64,000 nucleotides of DNA from Pantoea sp. SOD02 (GTDB lineage: Bacteria > Pseudomonadota > Gammaproteobacteria > Enterobacterales > Enterobacteriaceae). The notes below the pieces were generated by a model that saw only the letters and a list, made by a program, of their open reading frames with translations, searched no databases and was not told the origin of the DNA. Below, one piece after another: positions 8,634-17,003 of this stretch. Where the stretch lies: positions 1,178,001-1,242,000 of the forward strand of contig NZ_CP102604.1 in the NCBI RefSeq assembly GCF_024707505.1, given 5' to 3'. Made by a program: the position numbers and the translations under genes. Numbering within the stretch: position 1 is the first letter of the stretch; each line of letters starts with the position of its first letter.

Positions 8634-9692
8634 TCATTGAACCTGGTTGGACAGGACGGGGTTGTACGCCACCACGTCGCTCAGCGCACGGACGGTTGCT
8701 GGCGTGAAGTCGCTGCGGGCATCGTCGATCGCTTGCTGCTGACTGATCAAGCCTAGCTGGCGCAGGGTAAACAAGCCGGGAAGATTTACGCCGCTGAAAC
8801 GGGTGTAACCAATGCCGCCGGAAGGGCGCATATTGATCTCCAGTAATAGCGGTTTGCCGCTGGCATCATTGCGCGTCTGTACGTTGATCAAACCATCTGC
8901 GCCCATTGCGGCGGCGCAGGCTTGCGCCAGCTCAAAGGCTTCGCCGCTGTTCTCCAGATACTGCAGCGCACCTTCTTTACGGCGCGCCACGGCGGCCAGC
9001 ACCTTGCCGTTTTCCGCCAGCATATCAACCGAATATTCCGGGCCCGGCAAATAGGGCATCAGCACCAGCGGCTCCATACTGTCGACGGCTTCCAGCGCCT
9101 GTAAGTAGTATTCGGCTTTCACCCGGCGCGCGTCCGGATGAGTAAACGCCGCCATCGGTGAGACGCTTTCATCAAACTGCCAGAATCCCATGCCATAAAT
9201 ACCGGTAACCGGCTTAACGCACAGCGGCAGATCGCCAAAGGGCTTACGGGCGATCAACTCGCGCAACTGTACGGGTGAATCAACGCGCAGTGAAGGCACC
9301 ACCGGCAAATTCAGGCTTTTCATATGGTGGGCAAACGCGACTTTGTCATCGGCCAGATCCAGCATGGCGACCTCGCGTGCGCCGGTGGTTAAGCGCGCAC
9401 CGCTGGCTTCAATAGCGGCGCGATGGGCTTCAAACCAATGCGCATGTCGACCGGTATGGATCGCCTGAATGGCGTATTTTTTGACGGTAGAAAGAATAAA
9501 TTCGAGGCGCTGATTAATATCATGAGGTTCAATTAATGCATGATCCGCCATAGAAAGTATTTCATTACGCGATTGGCGATGTGATGCATAAATCGACACG
9601 TTGTAGTTATGTTTTTTAGCTGTAGATGTAATGCCATTAATTATATCGCGTTGGGAGGATAAACCTTCCATTAGCCAAATTTTGTGAGACAT
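8634..9692 (-). CDS. ATP-grasp ligase of the Ter-associated operon
   Basis: 352 residues. It shows the ATP-grasp plan: a Rossmann-like pre-domain (residues 1-100), LADDKVAFAHHMKSLNLPVV, LCVKPVTGIYGMGFW (nucleotide-binding lysine and Gly-rich loop), LPGPEYSVDMLAENGKVLAA, and the metal-binding LLLEINMRPSGGIGYTRFSG near residue 290. Such enzymes join a carboxylate to an amine or thiol using ATP. It is the first gene of the five-gene minus-strand operon and lies next to the shared control region facing terZ. In the published Ter model it would ligate an amino acid or similar group to the nucleoside-like precursor; that is a prediction, not shown. Confidence 0.9.
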   Translation of the reverse strand: MSHKIWLMEGLSSQRDIINGITSTAKKHNYNVSIYASHRQSRNEILSMADHALIEPHDINQRLEFILSTVKKYAIQAIHTGRHAHWFEAHRAAIEASGARLTTGAREVAMLDLADDKVAFAHHMKSLNLPVVPSLRVDSPVQLRELIARKPFGDLPLCVKPVTGIYGMGFWQFDESVSPMAAFTHPDARRVKAEYYLQALEAVDSMEPLVLMPYLPGPEYSVDMLAENGKVLAAVARRKEGALQYLENSGEAFELAQACAAAMGADGLINVQTRNDASGKPLLLEINMRPSGGIGYTRFSGVNLPGLFTLRQLGLISQQQAIDDARSDFTPATVRALSDVVAYNPVLSNQVQ

Positions 9693-10012
9693 TTCTAATT
9701 ATTTCCGCAAGAGGCTGGTGGCTGGGTTATGGCTTGCGAGTTTATTTCTCACCTCGAAACGAGTCAATCATAATATGATTTTTTACCCTAACGTAACCTT
9801 ATGAATTTTAATGTAAAGAATTGTCATGTTTAGTGCGTTGCCTAATTGAGTTGGATTCTCTTAAGTTGTTCTTCTGCAACGCTTTATTGTGTTTCATGAA
9901 ATTGCTGTGAAAATTAATGCTGTTCATGAATATCCTCATGATATGATTTTGCCCTCATGGAATTTGATGCAAATATAAAACCCTTTTCAAACCTGTTTGA
10001 AGGAATTATGAC
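9693..10012. promoter_or_regulatory. Divergent AT-rich control region of the Ter locus
   Basis: 320 bp between the biosynthetic operon and terZ, strongly AT-rich compared with both arms. Two identical palindromes TTCATGAA lie at 9893-9900 and 9923-9930, 30 bp apart (about three helical turns), and a third TCATGA at 9936-9941. They sit about 70-120 bp before the terZ ATG, a reasonable operator position. GAAGGAA serves as the terZ ribosome-binding site. I could not fix a confident -10/-35 pair on either strand. Confidence 0.6.
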
Positions 10013-10597
10013 ATGGTTTCATTAAGCAAGAATCAGACGGTCTCACTCAGCAAACAAACCGCTTCGCTGAATAAATTACATTTCGGCTTAGGCTGGGATC
10101 CAATTAAAAAGAAAGGCTTGTTAGGCAAGCTATTTGGCGGCGGCGGAGATTCCATCGATCTCGATGCCAGCTGCGTATTATTGGATCAATCCGGTAATGC
10201 CATTGATACCATCTGGTTCCGCGCATTAACCTCCAAATGTGGTGCGGTTAAACACAGCGGCGATAACCGTACTGGCGAAGGCGATGGCGATGATGAAGTG
10301 ATCAACGTTGAGTTATCACGTCTGCCTGCCAACGTTGAGTATCTGGCGTTTACCGTGAACAGCTTCCAGGGCCAAACCTTCAACGAAGTGGAAAATGCCT
10401 TCTGCCGCGTGGTTGATCAAAACGGCAAAGAGCTGGCGCGCTATGAGCTGACTGAGCAAGGCAGCCATACCGGCATCGTGATTGCTTCGCTGCACCGCAA
10501 CGGCGGACTGTGGGACTTCACGGCGCATGGCCGCGCGAGTGCCGGTCGTACCATCGATGCGATGCAAAACGACATCGTTGCCGCAGTGGTGCGCTGA
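10013..10597 (+). CDS. terZ: TerZ, TerD-domain tellurium resistance protein
   Basis: 194 residues, the usual TerZ length. It starts with the double SLSK repeats typical of the family. LGWDPIKKKGLLGKLFGGGG, with its glycine-rich insert, separates TerZ from TerD/TerE. SIDLDAS and GDNRTGEGDGDDE are the acidic calcium-binding stretches of TerD domains. It is cytoplasmic, with no signal peptide. It is the first gene of terZABCDE, with a good ribosome-binding site 8 nt before the ATG, and its stop overlaps the terA start (TGATG). TerD-family proteins bind calcium and are needed for tellurite, phage and colicin tolerance; the mechanism is not settled. Confidence 0.95.
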   Translation: MVSLSKNQTVSLSKQTASLNKLHFGLGWDPIKKKGLLGKLFGGGGDSIDLDASCVLLDQSGNAIDTIWFRALTSKCGAVKHSGDNRTGEGDGDDEVINVELSRLPANVEYLAFTVNSFQGQTFNEVENAFCRVVDQNGKELARYELTEQGSHTGIVIASLHRNGGLWDFTAHGRASAGRTIDAMQNDIVAAVVR

Positions 10598-11766
10598 TGA
10601 ATATGACGCCGGGGAGCAATGCTCCCGTTCCTGCAAATCTGCTGACGGTGCGCGTGCTCGCTGGCGCCGCCGTTGATGCTTCCGCCTTTCGTCTGTTCGC
10701 CAGCGGCAAAGTTAATGGCGATGCCGATATGGTGTTCTACGGCCAGCCGGATAACGATGACCGCACCATCTGCCTGAAAAGCGAAGGGCACAACTCCGCC
10801 TTTTCCGTCGATCTCACCCGCTTGCGTCCTGACGTGCAGAAAGTGGCCTTCACCGTCACCTGTGACGGCGGGCGCAACGTGTCGGGCTTGCAACGTCTGG
10901 CGATTCAGGTCGAGCAGGGCGGCAACGTGCTGCTGAGCGGTAACGTGGAGCTGGTGGGACGTCAGGAAGCGGCGTTGATCCTCGGCGAACTTTACCGTCG
11001 CAATAATGAGTGGAAATTCCGCTTTATTGCGCAGGGTTTCAACGGCGGCTTGCAGCCGCTGGCGGAACATTTTGGTGTGGATATAGCGGAACCTGCGCCT
11101 GCACCAACGCCTGCACCTGCACCGCAGGCGGCACCGGCTCCAGCACCAGCAAAAATCAATCTGAGCAAAGTTTCTCTCACCAAAGAGAAGCCCGCCATCA
11201 GCCTGACCAAGCGCGATAACTTCGGTGAGATCCGCATCAATCTGAACTGGCACCGTGAAACCAACAGCGGTGGCGGCGGGTTGCGCGGATTGTTCGGCGG
11301 CAACAAAGGCGTGGATCTCGATCTCGGCGCCTTCGTTGAGTTGCAAGACGGTTCGCGCGGTGTGATCCAGGCGCTGGGCGGCAATTTTGGCGCCATGCAT
11401 GCCAAACCTTTCGTACACTTGCAGGGCGATGATCGTACCGGCGAAGTGACCGATGGCGAATGGCTGCACATCAACGGTCGCGAATGGAGTCAGATTCGCG
11501 AAGTGTTGGTTTTCGCCTTCATTTATCAAGGTGCGGCGAGCTGGGACAAAACGGATGGCGTAGTGACGCTGCACATTCCAGACCAGCCACCGATTGAAAC
11601 GCGTATGACTGAAGGGGAGAATCGCCGCAACATGTGTGCGATTGCTCGTTTGGTCAATGAGAACGGCAGTATCCGCGTCGAGCGTATCAATCAGTTCTTT
11701 AACGGGCATTCCGATATGGATAAAGCTTTCGGTTGGGGATTCAACTGGCGAGCCGGTTCCAAATAA
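10597..11766 (+). CDS. terA: TerA, tellurium resistance protein with two TerD-like regions
   Basis: 389 residues from the ATG that overlaps the terZ stop; longer upstream readings would run into terZ. The N-terminal 160 residues form a TerD-like half that lacks the full acidic motif. Residues about 165-190 are an Ala-Pro linker ([20 protein letters not shown]). The C-terminal half (KINLSKVSLTKEKPAISLTK, then GVDLDLGAF and GDDRTGEVTDGE) is a second TerD-like domain. It fits the known TerA layout. It is likely co-translated with TerZ and followed 20 nt later by terB. Confidence 0.93.
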   Translation: MNMTPGSNAPVPANLLTVRVLAGAAVDASAFRLFASGKVNGDADMVFYGQPDNDDRTICLKSEGHNSAFSVDLTRLRPDVQKVAFTVTCDGGRNVSGLQRLAIQVEQGGNVLLSGNVELVGRQEAALILGELYRRNNEWKFRFIAQGFNGGLQPLAEHFGVDIAEPAPAPTPAPAPQAAPAPAPAKINLSKVSLTKEKPAISLTKRDNFGEIRINLNWHRETNSGGGGLRGLFGGNKGVDLDLGAFVELQDGSRGVIQALGGNFGAMHAKPFVHLQGDDRTGEVTDGEWLHINGREWSQIREVLVFAFIYQGAASWDKTDGVVTLHIPDQPPIETRMTEGENRRNMCAIARLVNENGSIRVERINQFFNGHSDMDKAFGWGFNWRAGSK

Positions 11767-11786
11767 TTTCAGACAGAGGATTCACT

Positions 11787-12242
11787 ATGAGCTTTTTCAA
11801 CAAGGTTAAAGGCGCATTTAATTCCGGCCGCGATGAATTAACCAAACAAGTTAGCCGCTATAAGAACAAGAAATTTATGCAGGGCACGGTAGCGGTTTGC
11901 GCACGCATTGCGGTGGCAGACGGCAGCGTGAGCGCGGAAGAGAAGCAGAAGATGATCGGTTTTCTGCGTGCCTCTGAAGAATTGAAAGTTTTTGATACCA
12001 ATGAAGTGATTGAGTTCTTCAACAAGCTGGTGAGCAGCTTCGATTTCGATCTGGAAATCGGCAAGGGCGAAACCATGAAGTACATCATGGCGTTGAAAGA
12101 TCAGCCGGAAGCCGCACAGTTGGCGATCCGCGTAGGTATTGCTGTCGGTAAGAGTGATGGTGATTTTGATGCTGACGAGCAGAAAGCGGTGCGCGAGATC
12201 GCCGTCGCTTTGGGCTTTGATCCAGCAATATTTGGTCTGTAA
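11787..12242 (+). CDS. terB: TerB, tellurite resistance protein
   Basis: 151 residues, the usual TerB length, starting MSFFNKVKGAFNSGRDELTK. The helical TerB fold carries two acidic half-repeats, AVADGSVSAEEKQKM and GKSDGDFDADEQKAV, which bind metal in structures of the family. An AGAGGA ribosome-binding site precedes the ATG at 11787. TerB is known to associate with the membrane protein TerC and to link it to cytoplasmic partners. It lies between terA and terC with short gaps of about 20-25 nt. Confidence 0.95.
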   Translation: MSFFNKVKGAFNSGRDELTKQVSRYKNKKFMQGTVAVCARIAVADGSVSAEEKQKMIGFLRASEELKVFDTNEVIEFFNKLVSSFDFDLEIGKGETMKYIMALKDQPEAAQLAIRVGIAVGKSDGDFDADEQKAVREIAVALGFDPAIFGL

Positions 12243-12266
12243 TTTTTTATCTTTTAAGGGTTCATC

Positions 12267-13304
12267 ATGGTGTCTACGCACATTGGCTTCCCCGCTGAAA
12301 CAGTCGCGGTTTTCATCGCGCTGTCAGTAGGAGCTATTTTTATCGACCTGTTCATGCACCGCGGCGACAAGCCGATTTCGCTGAAAAGCGCGGCGCTGTG
12401 GTCGGTGTTTTGGGTAGCTGTGGCGATGGGTTTCGCCGGTTTCCTCTATATCCATCACGGCGCTGAAGTTGCCAGCCTGTTCGTCACCGGTTACGCGCTG
12501 GAGAAAGTACTCTCCGTTGATAACCTGTTCGTCATGATGGCGATCTTCTCGTGGTTTGCTGTTCCGGACCGCTACCGTCACCGCGTGCTCTATTGGGGCA
12601 TCATCGGTGCCATCGTATTCCGTGGCATCTTCGTGGCGATCGGTACCGGCTTGCTGAGCCTCGGTCCATACGTCGAAATCGTGTTTGCGCTGATCGTAGC
12701 CTGGACCGCAGTGATGATGCTGAAAAGCGGCGACGACAGCGACGAGATCGAAGATTACTCGCAGCACCTTGCCTATCGCGGCGTGAAGCGCTTCTTCCCT
12801 ATCTGGCCAAAAATGCGTGGCAACGCCTTCTTGCTGAATCAAAAGGAAGTCGATGAAGAGCTGCAGAAGCCAGAAAACAAAGATGTGACGGTTGGTCGCG
12901 GCAAGAAAGCGGCGCTGTATGCCACGCCGTTGATGCTGTGTGTGGCGGTGGTTGAACTCTCTGACGTGATGTTCGCCTTTGACTCCGTGCCGGCGATTAT
13001 CGCAGTAAGCCGTGAACCGCTGATCGTGTATAGCGCCATGATGTTCGCCATCCTCGGCTTGCGTACGCTGTACTTTGTACTTGAAGCATTGAAGCAGTAT
13101 CTGGTTCACCTCGAGAAAGCCGTTATCGTGCTGCTGTTCTTCATCGCGGTGAAACTGGGTCTGAATGCTACCGATCATATCTGGCATCACGGCTACAGCA
13201 TCTCTGCTAGCGCCAGCCTGTTTGTGGTACTCGGCGTGTTGGCTGTCGGTATCGTACTCAGCGTGATGTTCCCCGGTAAACCCGAGGAAAAAGAAGAGAG
13301 CTGA
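12267..13304 (+). CDS. terC: TerC, integral membrane tellurium resistance protein
   Basis: 345 residues (346 in the plasmid-borne homologue). About nine hydrophobic segments. Conserved acidic residues sit inside membrane segments: LSVDNLFVMM and VVELSDVMFAFDS, which are diagnostic of TerC and are thought to act in metal handling. A cytoplasmic loop around residues 150-215 is charged. It is the only membrane component of the cluster and is the expected anchor for TerB and the TerD-type proteins. Confidence 0.95.
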   Translation: MVSTHIGFPAETVAVFIALSVGAIFIDLFMHRGDKPISLKSAALWSVFWVAVAMGFAGFLYIHHGAEVASLFVTGYALEKVLSVDNLFVMMAIFSWFAVPDRYRHRVLYWGIIGAIVFRGIFVAIGTGLLSLGPYVEIVFALIVAWTAVMMLKSGDDSDEIEDYSQHLAYRGVKRFFPIWPKMRGNAFLLNQKEVDEELQKPENKDVTVGRGKKAALYATPLMLCVAVVELSDVMFAFDSVPAIIAVSREPLIVYSAMMFAILGLRTLYFVLEALKQYLVHLEKAVIVLLFFIAVKLGLNATDHIWHHGYSISASASLFVVLGVLAVGIVLSVMFPGKPEEKEES

Positions 13305-13354
13305 TCTTCTGCCAGTAATGTGTCTGAAAAATCATTAACCAAGAGGTAATTACA

Positions 13355-13933
13355 ATGAGCGTTTCTCTTTCTAAAGGCGGTAACGTTTCGCTGAGCAAAG
13401 CGGCACCAACCATGAAAAACGTCCTCGTTGGCCTTGGCTGGGATGCACGTTCCACCGATGGTCAGGACTTTGACCTTGATGCGTCAGCGTTCTTGCTGTC
13501 CGCCAGCGGCAAAGTTCGTGGCGATGCTGACTTCATTTTCTATAACAACCTGGTCTCTTCCGACGGTTCTGTTTCGCACACCGGTGACAACCGTACCGGT
13601 GCAGGCGATGGCGATGATGAATCGCTGAAAATCAAACTGGACCTGATTCCAGCCGACGTCGACAAGATCGTGTTTGTGGTCACCATCCATGATGCGCAGA
13701 CCCGTCGTCAGAGCTTTGGCCAGGTTTCCGGCGCGTTTATCCGCCTGGTGAACGATGACGATCGCAGTGAAGTAGCGCGTTACGATTTGACTGAAGATGC
13801 CTCCACCGAAACCGCGATGCTGTTTGGTGAGCTGTACCGTAACGGTGCCGAGTGGAAATTCCGCGCGGTAGGCCAGGGTTATGCTGGCGGCCTCGCCTCG
13901 GTATGTGCTCAGTACGGCATCAACGCATCTTAA
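13355..13933 (+). CDS. terD: TerD, calcium-binding tellurium resistance protein
   Basis: 192 residues. The start [20 protein letters not shown] and GLGWDAR are diagnostic. [12 protein letters not shown] and [13 protein letters not shown] supply the aspartates of the two calcium sites known from TerD-domain structures. The C-terminal [20 protein letters not shown] closes the domain. AGAGGT precedes the ATG. It is followed by a stable hairpin (13940-13960) before terE, which may stabilise or separate the messages. Confidence 0.95.
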   Translation: MSVSLSKGGNVSLSKAAPTMKNVLVGLGWDARSTDGQDFDLDASAFLLSASGKVRGDADFIFYNNLVSSDGSVSHTGDNRTGAGDGDDESLKIKLDLIPADVDKIVFVVTIHDAQTRRQSFGQVSGAFIRLVNDDDRSEVARYDLTEDASTETAMLFGELYRNGAEWKFRAVGQGYAGGLASVCAQYGINAS

Positions 13934-13939
13934 TTAACA

Positions 13940-13960
13940 CGGGCAGCCACGCGCTGCCCG
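13940..13960 (+). other. Hairpin between terD and terE
   Basis: CGGGCAGC/GCTGCCCG stem with a short loop, just past the terD stop, without a T-run. It is more likely an RNA processing or stability element than a terminator. Confidence 0.6.
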
Positions 13961-13990
13961 CATCATCCAATTAAAAGCAGGAGCTTTAAA

Positions 13991-14566
13991 ATGGCAGTTT
14001 CTCTGGTAAAAGGCGGTAACGTTTCCCTGACTAAAGAAGCACCAACCATGAATGTTGCCATGGCGGGTCTGGGTTGGGATGCACGTGTAACAGATGGTCA
14101 GGATTTCGACCTCGATGCGTCAGTGTTTATGGTCGGTGACGACGGTAAAGTGCTGAGCGATGCCAGCTTCATCTTCTTCAACAACAAGCAGAGCGCTTGT
14201 GGTTCCGTTGAGCATCAGGGCGATAACCGCACCGGTGCCGGCGACGGCGATGACGAGCAGGTTAAAATCACCTTGTCTAAAGTACCGGCTGACGTGAAAA
14301 AGCTGGTCTTCGCGGTCACCATTTATGATGCAGAAGCGCGTAAGCAGAACTTCGGCATGGTGAGCAACAGCTTCATGCGTATCTTCAACAATGACAACGG
14401 CGCTGAAATCGCCCGTTTCGACCTGTCTGAAGATGCGTCTACTGAAACCGCGATGGTGTTCGGTGAGCTGTATCGCAATGGCAACGAGTGGAAATTCAAA
14501 GCGGTAGGTCAGGGCTTCGCAGGCGGTCTGTCAGCGCTGGCTTCGCAGCACGGCGTGAGCGTCTGA
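13991..14566 (+). CDS. terE: TerE, TerD paralogue
   Basis: 191 residues, starting [20 protein letters not shown] as in TerE. It shares the [17 protein letters not shown] and [13 protein letters not shown] motifs with TerD, and the two are clearly tandem duplicates. CAGGAG lies upstream of the ATG. It is the last gene of the Ter arm here; a strong terminator follows, and no terF is present. TerE is known as a paralogue needed together with TerD in some systems. Confidence 0.95.
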   Translation: MAVSLVKGGNVSLTKEAPTMNVAMAGLGWDARVTDGQDFDLDASVFMVGDDGKVLSDASFIFFNNKQSACGSVEHQGDNRTGAGDGDDEQVKITLSKVPADVKKLVFAVTIYDAEARKQNFGMVSNSFMRIFNNDNGAEIARFDLSEDASTETAMVFGELYRNGNEWKFKAVGQGFAGGLSALASQHGVSV

Positions 14567-14583
14567 TTTAAAGCATTGCTAAC

Positions 14584-14611
14584 AAAGCCCCGGCTGGTCC
14601 GGGGCTTTTTG
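14584..14611 (+). terminator. Intrinsic terminator of terZABCDE
   Basis: Stem AAGCCCCGG/CCGGGGCTT, 5-nt loop, then TTT. It begins about 20 nt after the terE stop. Confidence 0.9.
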
Positions 14612-14622
14612 CTGTCTGAATC

Positions 14623-14647
14623 GGTCGCCATGAATGGCGACCCTACG
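14623..14647. repeat. REP-like palindrome (unit B)
   Basis: Stem GGTCGCCAT/ATGGCGACC with 2-nt loop, then CTACG. The GTAG foot read on the minus strand supplies the TAG stop codon of the HAD-IB gene that ends at 14643. Confidence 0.85.
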
Positions 14648-15323
14648 GATCCAGACGCAGCATGCGTAGTTTTTCCATTGGCACGCGGCGTTTTTTCCAC
14701 GTTGGATGGAAATGACGCCAGTGTGGATCCTGCGCGGCGGCCAGTAATTCAAAATCACCGCGCGTATCGCCCCAGGCGCGCAGGTGATAGTTATGCAACG
14801 GGCCGTAAACGTTTTCCAGTCGCTTAACCTTTTGCCCGCAGCGGCAGTTGTGGCCGGTAATCTTTCCGGTAAGAATGCCGTCGACGACTTCTAATTGGGT
14901 GCCGATCAGGTTGATGCCCAGACGCTCGGCGAACGGTTCTAATACCATCGCAGGCGAGGCGGAACAGATGGTCACTTCCGCGCTGGAGTTAACTTCAGCG
15001 GCAACCGCTAACAGTCCGGCTGGACGCATCAACTTGTTCCAGTTGGCCGCGCAAAACAGTTGCGCCTGCTGGCGAATCCATTTCTCCTCAACGCCGGTTA
15101 AAAAGGTGTGAATCAACACTTCTTTTAACTCATCACGCGTTAGCTTTTTACGCATGCAGCGCAGCGTTGGCATTGCCAGTCGGGCAATTTTGCGTGCGAA
15201 CGCACGTTTGCCAAAGCTGAAGCGTAGAAAGGGGATAAAGCTGTCGTGAATAGTCAGCGTGCCGTCGAAATCGAAGACTGACAGAACCTGATTTTCACGC
15301 GCTAAGGAGGATTCCATGGACAT
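14643..15323 (-). CDS. HAD-IB family phosphatase
   Basis: 226 residues. VFDFDGTLTIHDSFIPFLRF (residues 16-35) is HAD motif I, TICSASPAMVLEPFAERLG is motif II with the serine, and WGDTRGDFELLAAA is motif IV. The HAD-IB family includes SerB-like phosphatases and the PgpC-type phosphatidylglycerophosphatases; I cannot pick a substrate. No signal peptide or membrane segment. It is convergent with terE and its stop codon lies inside REP unit B, so the original 3' end may have been changed by the repeat. It stands as a single gene. Confidence 0.85.
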   Translation of the reverse strand: MSMESSLARENQVLSVFDFDGTLTIHDSFIPFLRFSFGKRAFARKIARLAMPTLRCMRKKLTRDELKEVLIHTFLTGVEEKWIRQQAQLFCAANWNKLMRPAGLLAVAAEVNSSAEVTICSASPAMVLEPFAERLGINLIGTQLEVVDGILTGKITGHNCRCGQKVKRLENVYGPLHNYHLRAWGDTRGDFELLAAAQDPHWRHFHPTWKKRRVPMEKLRMLRLDP

Positions 15324-15401
15324 GTTGTTCTCTTTTGTCGCAAGCCGTAATCAATGCAACGATGATAGCAAATGGCGGGACGATATTCTCATGCGGGAAT
15401 G

Positions 15402-15424
15402 CGGCTACCGATAAACGGTAGCCG
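15402..15424 (-). other. Hairpin downstream of the AI-2E-family gene
   Basis: Perfect 9-bp stem CGGCTACCG/CGGTAGCCG with a 5-nt loop, 10 nt past the permease stop at 15435. No T-run follows on either strand, so termination is uncertain. Confidence 0.5.
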
Positions 15425-15434
15425 TTTGAAACGC

Positions 15435-16559
15435 TTACTCGCGGATTTTGCCCTCTTCCTCGCGGGTTTTACCCTCTTCGATAAACTCTTCGTCGATCTC
15501 TTCAGAGTTCTCGCGGTTATCGCGACCGGAAAGCAGATTCCAGCAGGCAATGAACAGCGCAGCGATCAGCGGACCAATGACAAAGCCGTTGATGCCATAC
15601 ACTTCCATGCCGCCTAGCGTGGAGATCAGGATCAGATAGTCTGGCATTTTGGTATCTTTACCGACCAGCAGCGGACGCAGGATGTTATCCACCAGACCAA
15701 CCACCACCACGAAGAAGCCAATCAGGAATAATGCTTTCCAGATGGCGCTGGTGGCGAAGAAAAAGATGGTTGCCGGTACCCAAACAATCGCAGAACCGAC
15801 CGCCGGAATCAGCGACAGGAACGCCATCAAGGTGCCCCACAGCAAGCTGCCGTCAATGCCGGTGATCCAGAAGGCGATGCCGCCCAACACACCTTGCACT
15901 ACCGCAACCACCACCGTGCCTTTAACCGTGGCACGCGACACCGCTGCGAACTTCATCATCAGATGATGTTTCACGTAGGTAGAAAGTGGCAGCGCTTCCA
16001 GAATCAAATTCACCAGCCAGGCGCCATCTTTCAGCAGGAAGAACAGCAGATACAGCATCACGCCAAAGCCAACGGTAAAGGTGAAGGTCCCTTTGCCGAT
16101 CAGGAACACGCTGCCCGCCATGTACTGGCCGCCTTTCAGCGCAAAACCAGAGAGCTTCTGCTGAATCTCCTGCGCGTTGTTCAGGTTGTTATCGGCGAGA
16201 TAGTTGCGCGCCCACGAAGGCAGATGTTGCAGCAGATCGGCAAACACCGTCGGGAACTGCGCGGAGTTGTTCTGCAGCTTGGTGTAAACCGTGTTGACTT
16301 CAACCACCATCGAAGAGGTGATCAGCGCCAGCGGCGTGAACACAATCAGGCAGATAATCAGCAGCGTGGCAAACGCAGCCAGACCGTTACGATCGCCCAT
16401 TTTACGACGCAACAGCGACTTCAGCGGATGGAAGATCACCGCCAGAATCGCGGCCCAGAAAATGGCAGAAAAATACGGTGTCAGCACATCAAAAAAGGCG
16501 TAGGTGACAATCGCCAAAATAACGATAAAGAAGCCTAAATTAAGTCCTTTAATACGCAT
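15435..16559 (-). CDS. AI-2E family transporter-like membrane protein
   Basis: 374 residues with about eight hydrophobic segments: two at the N terminus (FFIVILAIVTYAFFDVLTPY, then FWAAILAVIFHPL), a long loop around 80-150, and a clustered C-terminal half ending in GINGFVIGPLIAALFIACWN. DNILRPLLVGKDTKMPDYLI is the diagnostic family motif. The tail is unusually acidic and lysine-rich. The family (PF01594) holds TqsA and proteins of unknown cargo; it is not the E. coli YdiK sequence. Substrate unknown. Single gene, with its own hairpin downstream. Confidence 0.88.
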   Translation of the reverse strand: MRIKGLNLGFFIVILAIVTYAFFDVLTPYFSAIFWAAILAVIFHPLKSLLRRKMGDRNGLAAFATLLIICLIVFTPLALITSSMVVEVNTVYTKLQNNSAQFPTVFADLLQHLPSWARNYLADNNLNNAQEIQQKLSGFALKGGQYMAGSVFLIGKGTFTFTVGFGVMLYLLFFLLKDGAWLVNLILEALPLSTYVKHHLMMKFAAVSRATVKGTVVVAVVQGVLGGIAFWITGIDGSLLWGTLMAFLSLIPAVGSAIVWVPATIFFFATSAIWKALFLIGFFVVVVGLVDNILRPLLVGKDTKMPDYLILISTLGGMEVYGINGFVIGPLIAALFIACWNLLSGRDNRENSEEIDEEFIEEGKTREEEGKIRE

Positions 16560-16763
16560 TACAGTGTCTCGTTAGTAGATAAGGCGATTGAACTATAGAA
16601 CGCCTTTCGGGGAATGTAATGTTTTTAGGGCAGATGGTTCGCTTAAGCGTATGACGAGAGCAGACAAACGATGTCCCGATTTGTCCGGCTGATGTCTGTT
16701 CACTGGCTGGTGCTGCGGCGTTATTACAGTGATGATGGTGGCTGAAACTCACCGGAGGAAATC

Positions 16764-17003
16764 ATGCTGGAACTACGTCCTAACTGCGAATGCTGCGATA
16801 AAGATCTGCCGCCGGAGTCGCTTGATGCACGCATCTGTTCGTTTGAATGCACCTTTTGTGTTGCCTGCGCGGAAGGCGCGTTGGCGCAGCGCTGCCCTAA
16901 TTGCAGCGGTGAACTGGTGCGTCGACCGATTCGTCCTGCTGCTGCGTTAGCGCGTCATCCGGCATCGACGACGCGACATTTATCGGCGTCAGCGACCCGC
17001 TGA
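16764..17003 (+). CDS. DUF1272 cysteine-rich zinc-ribbon protein
   Basis: 79 residues. The start MLELRPNCECCDKDLPPES and the cysteine series C8, C10, C11, C25, C29, C32, C35, C44 and C47 match DUF1272, a small family with two expected zinc sites. CCGGAGGA lies 6-7 nt before the ATG. The C-terminal 20 residues extend past the conserved part and overlap the convergent DUF523 gene by 49 nt. The function is unknown in the literature I recall. Confidence 0.85.
   Translation: MLELRPNCECCDKDLPPESLDARICSFECTFCVACAEGALAQRCPNCSGELVRRPIRPAAALARHPASTTRHLSASATR

Noticed and set aside
10441..11709. A 422-codon open frame antisense to terZ and terA
   Set aside because: It mirrors two strong Ter genes, has low-complexity composition (long Arg/His and Cys/Arg runs) and no ribosome-binding site; it is a by-product of codon bias.
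12324..13190. A 288-codon open frame antisense to terC
   Set aside because: The His/Gln/Asp-rich product is the complement of membrane-segment codons in terC.
15402..15424. Hairpin after the AI-2E-family gene as a true terminator
   Set aside because: The stem is perfect but there is no T-run on either strand; listed only as a hairpin.
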